37,748 nucleotides of DNA, taken from positions 60,769 to 98,516 of the forward strand of contig DHPY01000028.1 of the NCBI GenBank assembly GCA_002411015.1, read 5' to 3'. The notes beneath the pieces were generated by a model. It saw only the letters and a program-made list of their open reading frames with translations. It was not told the DNA's origin and did not search any database. Positions within the stretch are counted from its first letter, which is position 1. Each line of letters starts with the position of its first letter. The position numbers were made by a program, and so were the translations under genes. Below, one piece after another: positions 7,981 to 16,402 of the stretch. The stretch is from Armatimonadetes bacterium UBA5352. Lineage in GTDB: Bacteria > Armatimonadota > Zipacnadia > Zipacnadales > UBA5352.

Positions 7981-9072
7981 CTACTGAAGCTCCTGTGCGA
8001 CGCGGCGCGCCTCAGCCATGAGTTCATCCACCGCGCACTCGATCGGCACGGTGCGAAGCTGCTCGCCGCGGGCGAAGATGACGGCGCGGCCGCGTCCGGC
8101 GGCGAGGCCGACATGGGCCTGGCGGGCCTCGCCGGGACCGTTGACCTCGCAGCCCATGACCGCGACCACGAGCGGCGCGTCAAGCTCGCGCAGGCGCCCG
8201 GCGACTTCGCGCGCGATGGCGGAGAGATCCACCTTGCAGCGCCCGCAGGTGGGGCAGGAGGTCAGCCACGGCCCGCTGCGCAGGTCGAGCGAGCGCAGCA
8301 GCAACAGGCCAACCTCGACCTCATCCTCGGGCGGATCGGTCATCGAGATGCGGAGCGTGTCGCCGATGCCGTCCGCGAGCAGGATCGCGAGGCCTGCGGC
8401 GGACTTGACTGCCGCCGCGCGGCCGAAGCCGGCCTCGGTAATCCCGATGTGCAGCGGGAGGTCGCTCCGGCGGGCGAACTCGCGGTTCGCCGCGATGGTC
8501 AGCGGCACCTCCGCGGCCTTGATGGCGACCACGAGGTCCTCAAAGCCGAGGCGGTTCATGCGTGCGACGGTGCGGACGGCGCTCTCAGCGAGGCCCTCGG
8601 CGGTCGCGCGGCCTTCGGGGCTGAGCAGGTCCTTCTCGAGCGAGCCGGAGTTCACGCCGACGCGGATCGGGATGCCGGCGTCGGTGGCGGCCTCGATCAC
8701 CGCCGCGAGGCGCGCGTCGTCGCCGATGTTGCCCGGGTTGACGCGCAGCTTGGCAGCGCCCGCCCGAGCGCATTCGACGGCGATGCGGTAGTCGAAATGC
8801 ACGTCGGCCACGATCGGCACGGGGGCATCCGCCGCGATCTGCGCGAAGGCGTCCACCGCGTCCAGCGACGGGACGGCAATGCGCACGATCTCGGCCCCGG
8901 CTGCAGCGGCGGAGCGCACCTGCGTGAGCGTCGCGGCGACATCGCGGGTGTCGGTCTTCGTCATTGTCTGGATGCTGACGGGCGCCCCGCCACCGATCTG
9001 GACCGTTCCCACGGACACAGGGCGGGTCTCACGTCGCGGCCAGGATGATGCGGCCTCTTCGCCGGCGTGCAT
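7981..9072 (-). CDS. ispG: 4-hydroxy-3-methylbut-2-en-1-yl diphosphate synthase (flavodoxin-type, IspG/GcpE)
   Basis: A 363-residue [4Fe-4S] enzyme of the MEP isoprenoid pathway that converts MEcPP to HMBPP in the cytoplasm. The TIM barrel contains VSVGTVQIGGGAPVSIQTM, IVADVHFDYRIA, LRVNPGNIGDD and RVGVNSGSLEKD. The iron-sulfur domain contains SCPTCGRCKVDL and MGCEVNGPGEA, giving the expected cysteines and the cluster-binding Glu. This is the short two-domain bacterial form. The ATG at 9072 is preferred; a TTG at 9090 would overlap the rseP stop by four bases, but I see no ribosome binding site for it. The ATG has a GAGG (9085-9088) at a rather long 12 bases. It is cotranscribed after rseP. 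Confidence 0.96.
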   Translation of the reverse strand: MHAGEEAASSWPRRETRPVSVGTVQIGGGAPVSIQTMTKTDTRDVAATLTQVRSAAAAGAEIVRIAVPSLDAVDAFAQIAADAPVPIVADVHFDYRIAVECARAGAAKLRVNPGNIGDDARLAAVIEAATDAGIPIRVGVNSGSLEKDLLSPEGRATAEGLAESAVRTVARMNRLGFEDLVVAIKAAEVPLTIAANREFARRSDLPLHIGITEAGFGRAAAVKSAAGLAILLADGIGDTLRISMTDPPEDEVEVGLLLLRSLDLRSGPWLTSCPTCGRCKVDLSAIAREVAGRLRELDAPLVVAVMGCEVNGPGEARQAHVGLAAGRGRAVIFARGEQLRTVPIECAVDELMAEARRVAQELQ

Positions 9073-9086
9073 GGCTCTTGGCGACC

Positions 9087-10562
9087 TCAAGGTGACTGGA
9101 AAATGACGAGATTGAAGATGTCGCGGAAGGTGATGATTAGGAAGAGGGCGAGCAGCACTGCGACGCCCGCGATGGTCAAGGCCATCTCGACCTTCTGGTT
9201 TACGCGGCGGCGGATGACGCCCTCAATGCCGAGCAGCACGATTCTGAAGCCATCGAAGGGCGGCCACGGGAGGAGGTTGATGATCGCCAGGTTAGCGCTG
9301 ATCAGGCCTGCGATTGATGCGACAGCGGTCCATCCTATCCGCGCCTGATCGGCGGTCACGGCCGCGATCCCGATCGGTCCTGAGGCCTGTGGGGCGACCT
9401 CACCGGTGACCATCATGTAGAGCCACTGCGCCGTCAGCACAACCGCGCCGATGGAGCGGGCGACACCGTTCTGCACCGCCTCAACGAAGGTCGCGGGGCG
9501 GGTGGCGCCGTTCAGGACGACGCCGATCCGGCCGACTGCCTTGTGCGCTGCGGTCATGCGGCCGGCCTCGTCGGTGGAGGGCACGCGCTCCCACTTCTTG
9601 TCGGGGACGACCGTGGTCTTGACTTCGCGACCGTCGCGCAGCAGCGTGAGCACAACCGGCTGCTCGGGTTTCTCGGAGATGTATGCAATGGATTCGTTTG
9701 GGCCGATCGCCGATAGCGTGACACCGAGGGTGCGCTCCAGCAGGGGACCGGCCTCAGCGGCCGAGACCTTCGCGGGCAACTCCCCGGGAAGCGGGAGGTC
9801 CACCGTCTTCTCCTCCAGCGGCCGGCCGTTCTCCGTGAAGGGCAGGACCTTCAGCTCGAGACTTGACGCGGGCGCCGGCTTCTCCACCTCTGCAGGCTTG
9901 CCATCACGGGGAGCGGCCGCCTCAGCAGGTGGGTTCTGCGGGTTCCGCATGGTCGCGAGAAGCTGGTGAGGCAGGTCAACAGGGTCGCCATCGGCCTCGT
10001 AGATGCGTGTGTAGGCCTTCAGGCCCGCACGGTCGGCGAGGCCGCCGGACTCGACCTCGGTAATCAGCAGACTGTCGTTGGCGCCATCGAGAGCGATGAG
10101 CTGGTCGCCGGGCCGGATATCCACTTTCGCGGAGGGCGTGTCGGGCAGGACCTTCCGAATGTTGATCTCCGTGCTCGGGAAGACCCCCATTCCGGACGCC
10201 AGCGTCACGGCGATGAACGCGAGTGCCGCGAGCACGACGTTCATGAAAGCTCCCGCGAAGAGGACGAGGGCACCCTTCCAGCGCGCAAATGTGTAGAAGC
10301 CTCGCTCCGTCTGCTCGCCGCCGGGCTCCATACCCGCGATCCTCACGTAGCCACCCAGCGGGATGAGGTTCAGGCGGTAGGTCGTTTCACCGCGGGTTGT
10401 GCCCCACAGGGCGCGCCCGAAGCCCAGAGCGAACTCCTCGACCTTCATGCCGATGAGCTTCGCGAGCACGAAGTGGCCCAGTTCGTGGAAGAAGACGCAG
10501 GCGCCGAGGACCAGCACGACCGCGATGACGCCGTTGAACGCACTGCCGATGGTCTCGATCAT
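9087..10562 (-). CDS. rseP: RseP-like site-2 intramembrane zinc metalloprotease (M50 family)
   Basis: A 491-residue membrane protease that cleaves substrates inside the bilayer, typically anti-sigma factors or signal-peptide remnants. The zinc site HELGH is at residues 26-30 in the first membrane helix. A second helix follows GYVRIAGMEPGG at about 105-125. A PDZ-like domain (DIRPGDQLIALDG, SGGLADRAGLKAY) lies at about 145-215. A Pro/Ala/Glu-rich linker leads into a second periplasmic section. The third zinc-ligand motif is INLLPWPPFDG near 430, and a last helix is VLLALFLIITF. The family usually has NLLP-P-LDGG, so PPFDG is a slight variant. The ATG at 10562 has GGAG 11 bases upstream. Its place between dxr and ispG supports the call. 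Confidence 0.94.
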   Translation of the reverse strand: MIETIGSAFNGVIAVVLVLGACVFFHELGHFVLAKLIGMKVEEFALGFGRALWGTTRGETTYRLNLIPLGGYVRIAGMEPGGEQTERGFYTFARWKGALVLFAGAFMNVVLAALAFIAVTLASGMGVFPSTEINIRKVLPDTPSAKVDIRPGDQLIALDGANDSLLITEVESGGLADRAGLKAYTRIYEADGDPVDLPHQLLATMRNPQNPPAEAAAPRDGKPAEVEKPAPASSLELKVLPFTENGRPLEEKTVDLPLPGELPAKVSAAEAGPLLERTLGVTLSAIGPNESIAYISEKPEQPVVLTLLRDGREVKTTVVPDKKWERVPSTDEAGRMTAAHKAVGRIGVVLNGATRPATFVEAVQNGVARSIGAVVLTAQWLYMMVTGEVAPQASGPIGIAAVTADQARIGWTAVASIAGLISANLAIINLLPWPPFDGFRIVLLGIEGVIRRRVNQKVEMALTIAGVAVLLALFLIITFRDIFNLVIFQSP

Positions 10563-10588
10563 TCAACCAGCCACTCCACTCAGCAGAA

Positions 10589-10617
10589 GCCCCGCAGCCG
10601 GGATGCGGCAGCGGGGC
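10589..10617 (-). terminator. Hairpin in the dxr-rseP gap
   Basis: GCCCCGC (10589-10595) pairs with GCGGGGC (10611-10617), and CCG/CGG can pair inside the loop. It lies in the 119-bp dxr-rseP gap, 64 bp past the dxr stop. A short TTCT follows on the minus strand. It may be a weak terminator or attenuator separating dxr from the rest of the cluster. Confidence 0.45.
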
Positions 10618-10681
10618 AGATAGCTTCCTCAGTCTACCTCCAACGGCCCTCTGTTGGCAAGAGCCGCGCGTTGAGTGCGAT

Positions 10682-11842
10682 TCAGAGGAGGCTGTGCGCG
10701 TACTGCCGAGCCCATGCATCGGCCTCCTCGACATCGCCCAGCGCGTCAATGTCGAAAGCCTGGTGCTCCTCAAGCGCGCGCTCGATGAGCTCAGGGATGC
10801 GCATGAACGGGATGCGCCCGCCCAGGAAGGCGTCTACCGCCACCTCATCGGCGGCGTTGAGCACGACCGGGTAGCTCCGACCCGCTCGTGCGGCCGAGAT
10901 GGCTAGCCTCAGGCACGGGAAGCGCTGCGTGTCCGGCCGCGCGAAGGTGAGCGAGGCGACATCCGGCAGCGAGAGGCGCGGGAGATCGTTCTGCACGCGG
11001 TCCGGGTAGAAGAGCGCGAAGCCGATCGGGAGTCGCATGTCGGGCGGACCCATCTGCGCCATAACGGAGCCATCGTGGAACTGGACCATCGAGTGGATGA
11101 TGCTCTGATGGTGGATGACGACCTCGATCTGGCGCACATCCACGCCGAACATCCACTTGACCTCGAAGACCTCGAAGCCTTTGTTCGCGAGGGTGGCGGA
11201 GTCGATGGTGACCTTGCGCCCCATCCGCCAGGTCGGGTGATCGAGCGCGCGGTCGGGTGTGACCTGCTGCAGTTCGTCCTCCGAGAGGCGTGAGAAGGGC
11301 CCTCCGGACGCGGTGAGGAGAATGCGCTCGACCTCAGAGGACCGCTCGCCGCGCATGCACTGGAAGATGGCGGAGATCTCGCTGTCCACCGGCAGCAGTT
11401 GCGCGCCGGCTTTCCGGGCAGTCTCGATCACGAGGCCGCCGGCGGCTACGAGCGGCTCTTTGTTGGCGAGCGCGCAGTCCACGCCTCCCTCAAGCGCGAC
11501 CATGAGCGGGCGCAGGCCGGCCACGCCGGAGATCGCGCCGACGACGAGGTCGGCCTCAGCGGCGGAGATCAGGTCGCAGATACCATCGGGGCCGGTGAAC
11601 ACGCGTGCGCCGTCGACTGAGAGGCCACCTGCCGCGGATTCATCGGCGATTGCGAGCAGTTCGACGCCGAACTCAACTGACTGGTCGGCGAGCCGCGCGG
11701 CGTTGGAGCCGGCCGCAAGTGCGGCGACGGTGAGGCGGTCGGGGTGCGCGCGGACCATCTCAAGCGCCTGCTCGCCGATGGAGCCTGTGGATCCGAGAAT
11801 GACGATACGCTTGTGTCCGTCGCCTGATCTGCCGGCGGTCAC
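10682..11842 (-). CDS. dxr: 1-deoxy-D-xylulose 5-phosphate reductoisomerase
   Basis: A 386-residue NADPH-dependent enzyme that makes MEP, the committed step of the MEP isoprenoid pathway. NADPH binding is ILGSTGSIGEQAL at about 15-27. ANKEPLVAAG replaces the usual ANKESLV. LPVDSEISAIFQC keeps the metal-binding Asp and Glu but has Ile where most family members have His. HPTWRMGRKVTIDSATLANK retains the substrate-loop His, Ser, Asn and Lys, and HSMVQFHDGSVMAQMG follows. The start is GTG at 11842 with GGAGG at 11852-11856, nine bases away. It is upstream of rseP, ispG and proS on the same strand. Confidence 0.96.
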   Translation of the reverse strand: MTAGRSGDGHKRIVILGSTGSIGEQALEMVRAHPDRLTVAALAAGSNAARLADQSVEFGVELLAIADESAAGGLSVDGARVFTGPDGICDLISAAEADLVVGAISGVAGLRPLMVALEGGVDCALANKEPLVAAGGLVIETARKAGAQLLPVDSEISAIFQCMRGERSSEVERILLTASGGPFSRLSEDELQQVTPDRALDHPTWRMGRKVTIDSATLANKGFEVFEVKWMFGVDVRQIEVVIHHQSIIHSMVQFHDGSVMAQMGPPDMRLPIGFALFYPDRVQNDLPRLSLPDVASLTFARPDTQRFPCLRLAISAARAGRSYPVVLNAADEVAVDAFLGGRIPFMRIPELIERALEEHQAFDIDALGDVEEADAWARQYAHSLL

Positions 11843-11893
11843 GAGGCAACTCCTCCAGCTGGGGGAGAGGATTGCAGGGAAGGCGGTTCAGTA

Positions 11894-12610
11894 TCAGAGC
11901 TTCGGCCAGACGTAGGTGGTTGTGCGGTCGTAATGCGGCTGCGGCCCCTGAGGACCGAGCACTGTGCCCGGGACCGGCTCGTAGGCAAAGCTGTCCATGT
12001 CATCAAGGTTGCGCCTGATCTCCCACTGATTGTTGCGCGTATGCAGCCACTGTTGCTTGTCAACTCTCTCCACGTGGCCGTCGTAGTACGCGACGATGGC
12101 GTTCGCGTGGAAGTATTCATCCACGGCCAGAGGCGTGATTGTATCGGAGAAATGGGCCTTAGTGTAGTCAAGCAGGTCGCGGTTGAGGTACAGATATGAG
12201 ACCACGGCATCGGTTTTGTCCATGCGGCACTTGAGCGGATCCCGAAGCGACCCCGGTACGACGCGTCCCTCCGGGTCCGTCGGGTCATCGATGTAGATTC
12301 GAATCGCCTCATGCCAGTTGGAGGAGAGCGGGTAGTCGCCGAAGTCCTGCTGATACATGTCGACAGCGCCTGCGGTCTGTCTGAGTTGCGCGGTGCAGCG
12401 CATCTCGTAGCTGGGCATGCGCGCCCGGGTAAGCACGGGCAGCAGGACCGCAACCGTTAGCAGGATGATGGCGGGGGCCACCAGGAACTTCGCCGCCGTG
12501 AGCCAGCGGCGCCCGAAGGCGTCCTGCAGACCCGTTGGGGTCTGGCCGAGGGTGGCTCCCTGATGGCTGGCCTGCACGTCTTCGCCAGGACCCGATCGCA
12601 GGAACTGCAT
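11894..12610 (-). CDS. Single-pass membrane protein with a pseudopilin-like body
   Basis: A 238-residue protein of unknown function. A 37-residue polar N-terminus precedes one membrane helix (AKFLVAPAIILLTVAVLLPV, about 40-59). Then comes RMRCTAQLRQ-like sequence (EMRCTAQLRQTAGAVDMYQQ, about 69-88) and DFGDYPL, resembling the C-x-x-x-L-K-Q ... MY--D---YP pattern of type II pseudopilin-like and DUF1559-type proteins. Later FHANAIVAYYDGHVERVD resembles the H-X9-DG motif of such proteins, with eight rather than nine spacer residues. A prepilin cleavage site is not obvious, because the region before the helix is long and lacks the G-F-T-L-x-E pattern. It lies 51 bp upstream of dxr on the same strand. 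The ATG at 12610 has only a weak GGTGAG upstream. Confidence 0.65.
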   Translation of the reverse strand: MQFLRSGPGEDVQASHQGATLGQTPTGLQDAFGRRWLTAAKFLVAPAIILLTVAVLLPVLTRARMPSYEMRCTAQLRQTAGAVDMYQQDFGDYPLSSNWHEAIRIYIDDPTDPEGRVVPGSLRDPLKCRMDKTDAVVSYLYLNRDLLDYTKAHFSDTITPLAVDEYFHANAIVAYYDGHVERVDKQQWLHTRNNQWEIRRNLDDMDSFAYEPVPGTVLGPQGPQPHYDRTTTYVWPKL

Positions 12611-12687
12611 CGAGACTCACCGTCCCGTTCGGCACCGCGCGATGGCCAGCCAGACGATCCGCGGCGCTCGGGTGATGCAGCGGCCCG

Positions 12688-12709
12688 TCACGTGCATAGT
12701 TCCACGTGA
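12688..12709. promoter_or_regulatory. Operator-like inverted repeat with two CACGTG cores
   Basis: TCACGTG (12688-12694) and CACGTGA (12703-12709) form a perfect 7-bp inverted repeat with an 8-nt spacer, 78 bp upstream of the pseudopilin-like gene and the dxr cluster. The spacing fits a dimeric DNA-binding protein. The binding factor is unknown, and no convincing -35/-10 pair was found beside it. Confidence 0.4.
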
Positions 12710-12768
12710 TGCGCAATACACCTTTGCGATGAAGAGGATTCGCGAAAACGGAGACGGCGAACGACGGA

Positions 12769-12924
12769 CGGGCTGGAAGCCCGCCAGCTGGTTTGGGCCT
12801 CTTCCGAAGGGCCGGGCGAGCAAGGAAGCTCGCCCCTCCTGAACGGATACGGCGGACGGCGGACGATTGACGGGCCGGAAGCCCGTCGCCACGAACGGAT
12901 ACGACGGGCGGGCTGGAAGCCTGT
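12769..12924. repeat. Cluster of related intergenic palindromes
   Basis: This occupies most of the 345-bp gene-free gap 12611-12955. CGGGCT-GGA-AGCCCG is at 12769-12783. An 8-bp perfect hairpin, GGGCGAGC/GCTCGCCC, is at 12814-12821 and 12828-12835. A 7-bp perfect hairpin, GACGGGC/GCCCGTC, is at 12869-12875 and 12881-12887. A degenerate copy, CGGGCT-GGA-AGCCTG, is at 12909-12923. The phrase GAACGGATAC recurs at 12841, 12893 and 12931, linking the units. This resembles REP-type elements between genes. They lie just downstream of the rho stop codon and could form its 3' structure. Confidence 0.75.
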
Positions 12925-12955
12925 CGCTATGAACGGATACGGCGGACGGCTGTCC

Positions 12956-14218
12956 TCAGCTTCCGCGGAATGTCTGCTTCGCCATCGCGAGGAAGTCGGC
13001 GTTGGTCTTGGTCTTCCGGAGGCCATTGATCAGCGTGTCGGTCGCGGGCTCAGTATCCATGGCATGGAGGGCCTTGCGGAGCTGCCAGATAGACTGCAGT
13101 TCGTCATCGTTGAAGAGCAGCTCTTGGTGACGCGTGGAGGAGAGCTCGATGTTGATTGCCGGGAAGATGCCGCGGTCGGCGAGCTGGCGGGAGAGCACGA
13201 GGTCCATGTTACCGGTGGCCTTGAACTCCTCGAAGATCATGTCATCCATGCGGCTACCGGTCTCGATGAGGATCGTTGCGAGGATGGTGAGCGAGCCGCC
13301 GCCCTCGATATTGCGCGCGGAGCCGAAGAAGCGCTTGGGCCGATAGAGGGCGGTGGGGTCGAGACCGCCGGAGAGGGTACGGCCGCTCGGGTCCACGGTG
13401 AGGTTCGAGGCGCGGGCGAGGCGGGTGATGGAGTCCATCAGCACGACAACGTGCTCACCATGCTCCACGAGGCGCTTGCAGCGCGACTGGACCATCTCCA
13501 TGACCTGCATATGGTCCTCGGGCATGCGGTCGAAGGTGGAGGCGACGACCTCGCCATCCACGGAGCGGTCGATATCGGTGACTTCCTCCGGGCGCTCGTC
13601 AACGAGCAGGACGATCAGGCGGAGGTCGTCGTAGTTCTGGGTGAGCGAGTTGGCGATCTTCTTGATGATCGTGGTCTTACCGGCCTTGGGCGGGGCGATG
13701 ATCAGGCCACGCTGGCCGCGGCCGATGGGCGTTATCAGGTCCATGAAGCGGCCGGTGACGCCGTCGGGGCCGGGGATCTCAAGGCGCAGGCGCTCGTTGG
13801 GGTAGATCGGGACGAGGTCTTCGAAGTTCGGACGGTTGCGCGCCTCCTCGGGCTCGCGCTCATTGATGGTCTGCACGCGCAGCAGCGACCAGTAGCGCTC
13901 GTTCTCCTTCGGTGGGCGAACCGGCCCGGACACGAGGTCGCCGCCGCGCAGGTTGAAGCGCTTCACCTGGGTATCGGCGACGTAGATGTCGGTCAGCGGC
14001 TTTTGCTTGCGCTCATCCACACGCAGGAAGCCCCTGCCATCGGCCATGATCTCGAGGATGCCGTAGCCATACCGATGGCCATTCTGCTCACTTAGGGCAA
14101 CGAGGATCTTGAGGGCCAGATCGTGCTTCTTGAGCCCTGAGGTCTTCTCGATGCCGAGTTCCTCGGCCATCTTACGGAGTTCCTGTACGGTCTTCTTCTT
14201 CAGTTCTGGGAGGTCCAT
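12956..14218 (-). CDS. rho: Transcription termination factor Rho
   Basis: A 420-residue hexameric RNA-dependent ATPase/helicase that ends transcription. The N-terminal helical domain is MDLPELKKKTVQELRKMAEE. The cold-shock-like RNA-binding domain has GYGILEIMADGRGFLR (usual G-L-E-I-...-GFLR). Walker A is PPKAGKTTIIKKI near 176-188, the Q-loop region follows LLVDERPEEVTDI, and Walker B is HVVVLMDSITRLARA. The R-loop region is PKRFFGSARNIEGGGSLTI, and the C-terminus is ATDTLINGLRKTKTNADFL. The frame opens 16 codons upstream, but the ATG at 14218 gives the family N-terminus. Length matches Rho without the long N-terminal insertions seen in some Actinobacteria. Confidence 0.98.
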   Translation of the reverse strand: MDLPELKKKTVQELRKMAEELGIEKTSGLKKHDLALKILVALSEQNGHRYGYGILEIMADGRGFLRVDERKQKPLTDIYVADTQVKRFNLRGGDLVSGPVRPPKENERYWSLLRVQTINEREPEEARNRPNFEDLVPIYPNERLRLEIPGPDGVTGRFMDLITPIGRGQRGLIIAPPKAGKTTIIKKIANSLTQNYDDLRLIVLLVDERPEEVTDIDRSVDGEVVASTFDRMPEDHMQVMEMVQSRCKRLVEHGEHVVVLMDSITRLARASNLTVDPSGRTLSGGLDPTALYRPKRFFGSARNIEGGGSLTILATILIETGSRMDDMIFEEFKATGNMDLVLSRQLADRGIFPAINIELSSTRHQELLFNDDELQSIWQLRKALHAMDTEPATDTLINGLRKTKTNADFLAMAKQTFRGS

Positions 14219-14265
14219 CGGTGGATCGCACCTCGTAGGATTGCGCGCGTCTGCGCTCGGTGGCA

Positions 14266-14838
14266 CTACGGCTCAGTATGATAGAGTTCGGGGCGGAGTA
14301 CACCCACAAAGCGTAGATTCCGGTGTTTTCCTGCGAAATCGAGACCATAGCCGACCACGAACTGATCGGGAATGGTGGCGCCGACGTAGTCGGCCTCGAA
14401 GTTGCAGGTGCGGCGATCGGGCTTGTCCAGGAGGCAGCAGGTGCGTACGCTCGCCGCCCCGCGATCCTGCAATATCCGGACCAGCTTGCTGAGCGTCTCA
14501 CCGCTGTCGGCGATGTCATCAACGATGACGATGTGCCTGCCGGCGATCTCGCACGTCAGGTCGCACGCGATCTGCAACTCGCCCGCAGTGGTGCCGTCCC
14601 GGTAGCTGCGGGCTGCCACAAACTCCACCTGAAGCGGGAAGTCGAGCCTGCGCACGAGATCGGCTATGAAGATGAAGGAGCCGGTCAGCACACCGATGAG
14701 GACAGGGCAGTCGTCCTGCAGGTCCTCTGTCAGCCTCTCCGCGAGCCGGCAGAGAGCCTCCTCGATCTGCTGCTCACTCAGGAGCACCAGCGCGATGTCA
14801 TTGCATGGAGAGTCGCAGTGCCCCGCGTCGTCGGGCAT
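14266..14838 (-). CDS. hpt: Hypoxanthine phosphoribosyltransferase
   Basis: A 190-residue purine salvage enzyme that makes IMP or GMP from hypoxanthine or guanine and PRPP. PVLIGVLTGSFIFIADLVRR holds the pyrophosphate-binding loop (about 45-64). The PRPP signature is IVIVDDIADSGETLSK (about 103-118). The purine-contacting C-terminal region is FVVGYGLDFAGKHRNLRFVG, with the family's Y-G-L-D-x-x-x-x-x-R-N. The ATG at 14838 begins one base after the guaA stop codon, so the two genes are very probably cotranscribed and translationally coupled. This pairs GMP synthesis with purine salvage. A 47-bp gap separates it from rho downstream. Confidence 0.95.
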   Translation of the reverse strand: MPDDAGHCDSPCNDIALVLLSEQQIEEALCRLAERLTEDLQDDCPVLIGVLTGSFIFIADLVRRLDFPLQVEFVAARSYRDGTTAGELQIACDLTCEIAGRHIVIVDDIADSGETLSKLVRILQDRGAASVRTCCLLDKPDRRTCNFEADYVGATIPDQFVVGYGLDFAGKHRNLRFVGVLRPELYHTEP

Positions 14839-14839
14839 C

Positions 14840-16402
14840 CTATTCCCACTCGATCGTGCCCGGAGGCTTGGAGGTGATGTCGTAGACTACACGGTTCACG
14901 CCGCGCACCTCATTGACGATACGGTTGGAGATGCGGCCGAGAAGCTCGTGTGGCAGATCCGCCCAGTCCGCGGTCATGAAGTCGTCGGTTGTGACGCAGC
15001 GGAGGATGATCGGGTGCTCATAGGTGCGCCCGTCGCCCATGACGCCGACGCTGCGCATGCTCGAGAGCACGGCAAACCACTGCGCGAGGCCCTTGATTCC
15101 CGCGGCGTCGATCTCCTCGCGAAGGATGGCGTCTGCCTCGCGGACGGTGTCGAGGCGCTCGCGAGTGACATCGCCGATGATGCGCACCGCGAGGCCCGGT
15201 CCAGGGAACGGCTGGCGGTTCACGATACTGTCGGGTAGACCGAGCTCTCGGCCGACGCGGCGCACCTCGTCCTTGAACAGCAGGCGGAGCGGCTCCACGT
15301 TCTCGAAGAGCATGTCATCGGGCAGGCCGCCGACGTTGTGGTGCGTCTTGATGGTGGCGGTGGCGCTGCCGCCGCTCTCGATAACATCCGGGTAGAGCGT
15401 GCCATGCGCGATGAACTTGAACTCCCCGAGCTTCGCGGCCTCGCGCTCGAAGGTGCGGATGAAGGCCTCGCCGATGATCCGGCGCTTCTGCTCAGGGTCC
15501 TCGACGCCTGCGAGCTTCTCGATGAAGTAGTCGGAGGCATCCACGAAGATGAAGCGATCGCCCAGCCTCGGGCGGAAGGTGTCGCAGACCTGCTCGGCCT
15601 CGTTCTTGCGCAGGAGGCCGTGGTCGATGAACATGCAGGTGAGCTGATCACCGACGGCGCGGTCAAGGAGCATTGCGACGACGGAGGAGTCGACGCCTCC
15701 GGAGAGCGTGCAGAGGATCCGCTCATCGCCGACCTGCTCGCGGATCTCCTCCACGGCCTGCTCGATGAACGATTCGGTGCGCCAGTCGCCGGAGCAGCCT
15801 GCCACGTCGTGCAGGAAGTTGCGCAGGATTGCCTGCCCCTCCGGGGTGTGCTGCACCTCCGGATGGAACTGCACCGCGCAGAGCTTGCGCTCGAGGTCCG
15901 CCATGGCAGCCACGGGGCTCTGCTCGGTGGAAGCGAGGACCTTGAAGCCCGCGGGCGGCTCCTCGATCCGGTCGCCATGGCTCATCCAGCAGGTGGTGCG
16001 CTCAGGCACGCCCGCCAGGAGCACGTCAGGTTCGGTCACGTGAAGCTCTGTGCGTCCGAACTCGCGCCTCTCGCCGCCGGCGACGACGCCGCCGAGTGTC
16101 TGCGCCATGAGCTGGCAGCCGTAGCAGATGCCAAGGACGGGCAGGCCGCAGGCGAATATGGCGGGGTCGTAGCCCGGCGCATCGGGCTCGTAGACGCTGG
16201 ACGGCCCGCCGGAGAGCACGAGCGCGGTCGCGCCCATCGCAAGAAGGGTATCGGCCGGCGTGTCGCTGGGCACGACCTCAGCGTATACGTTGTGCTCGCG
16301 TATCCTGCGGACGATCAGTTGGACGTACTGCGCGCCGAAGTCCAGTACGAGGACCTTCTCGCGCCGTGAGGGGGCTTCATTCGAATGCGATTGCTCAGTC
16401 AT
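14840..16402 (-). CDS. guaA: GMP synthase (glutamine-hydrolysing)
   Basis: A 520-residue two-domain enzyme that aminates XMP to GMP with glutamine and ATP. The class I glutamine amidotransferase domain has VLDFGAQYVQLIVRRIRE, the nucleophile elbow GICYGCQLMAQTLGG near residue 92, and His/Glu in VQFHPEVQHTPEG. The ATP pyrophosphatase domain has the PP-loop TLSGGVDSSVVAMLL near 235. The C-terminal dimerisation domain has FPGPGLAVRIIGDVT and ends PPGTIEWE. The frame is open 44 codons further upstream, but ATG 16402 begins the conserved region and has GGGAG at 16407-16411, at a short 4-base spacing. A near-consensus promoter lies about 240 bp upstream, and the gene leads into hpt. Confidence 0.97.
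   Translation of the reverse strand: MTEQSHSNEAPSRREKVLVLDFGAQYVQLIVRRIREHNVYAEVVPSDTPADTLLAMGATALVLSGGPSSVYEPDAPGYDPAIFACGLPVLGICYGCQLMAQTLGGVVAGGERREFGRTELHVTEPDVLLAGVPERTTCWMSHGDRIEEPPAGFKVLASTEQSPVAAMADLERKLCAVQFHPEVQHTPEGQAILRNFLHDVAGCSGDWRTESFIEQAVEEIREQVGDERILCTLSGGVDSSVVAMLLDRAVGDQLTCMFIDHGLLRKNEAEQVCDTFRPRLGDRFIFVDASDYFIEKLAGVEDPEQKRRIIGEAFIRTFEREAAKLGEFKFIAHGTLYPDVIESGGSATATIKTHHNVGGLPDDMLFENVEPLRLLFKDEVRRVGRELGLPDSIVNRQPFPGPGLAVRIIGDVTRERLDTVREADAILREEIDAAGIKGLAQWFAVLSSMRSVGVMGDGRTYEHPIILRCVTTDDFMTADWADLPHELLGRISNRIVNEVRGVNRVVYDITSKPPGTIEWE

Noticed and set aside
8113..9048. Long open frames opposite ispG
   Set aside because: They are shadows of a clear, full-length ispG with all its cysteine motifs.
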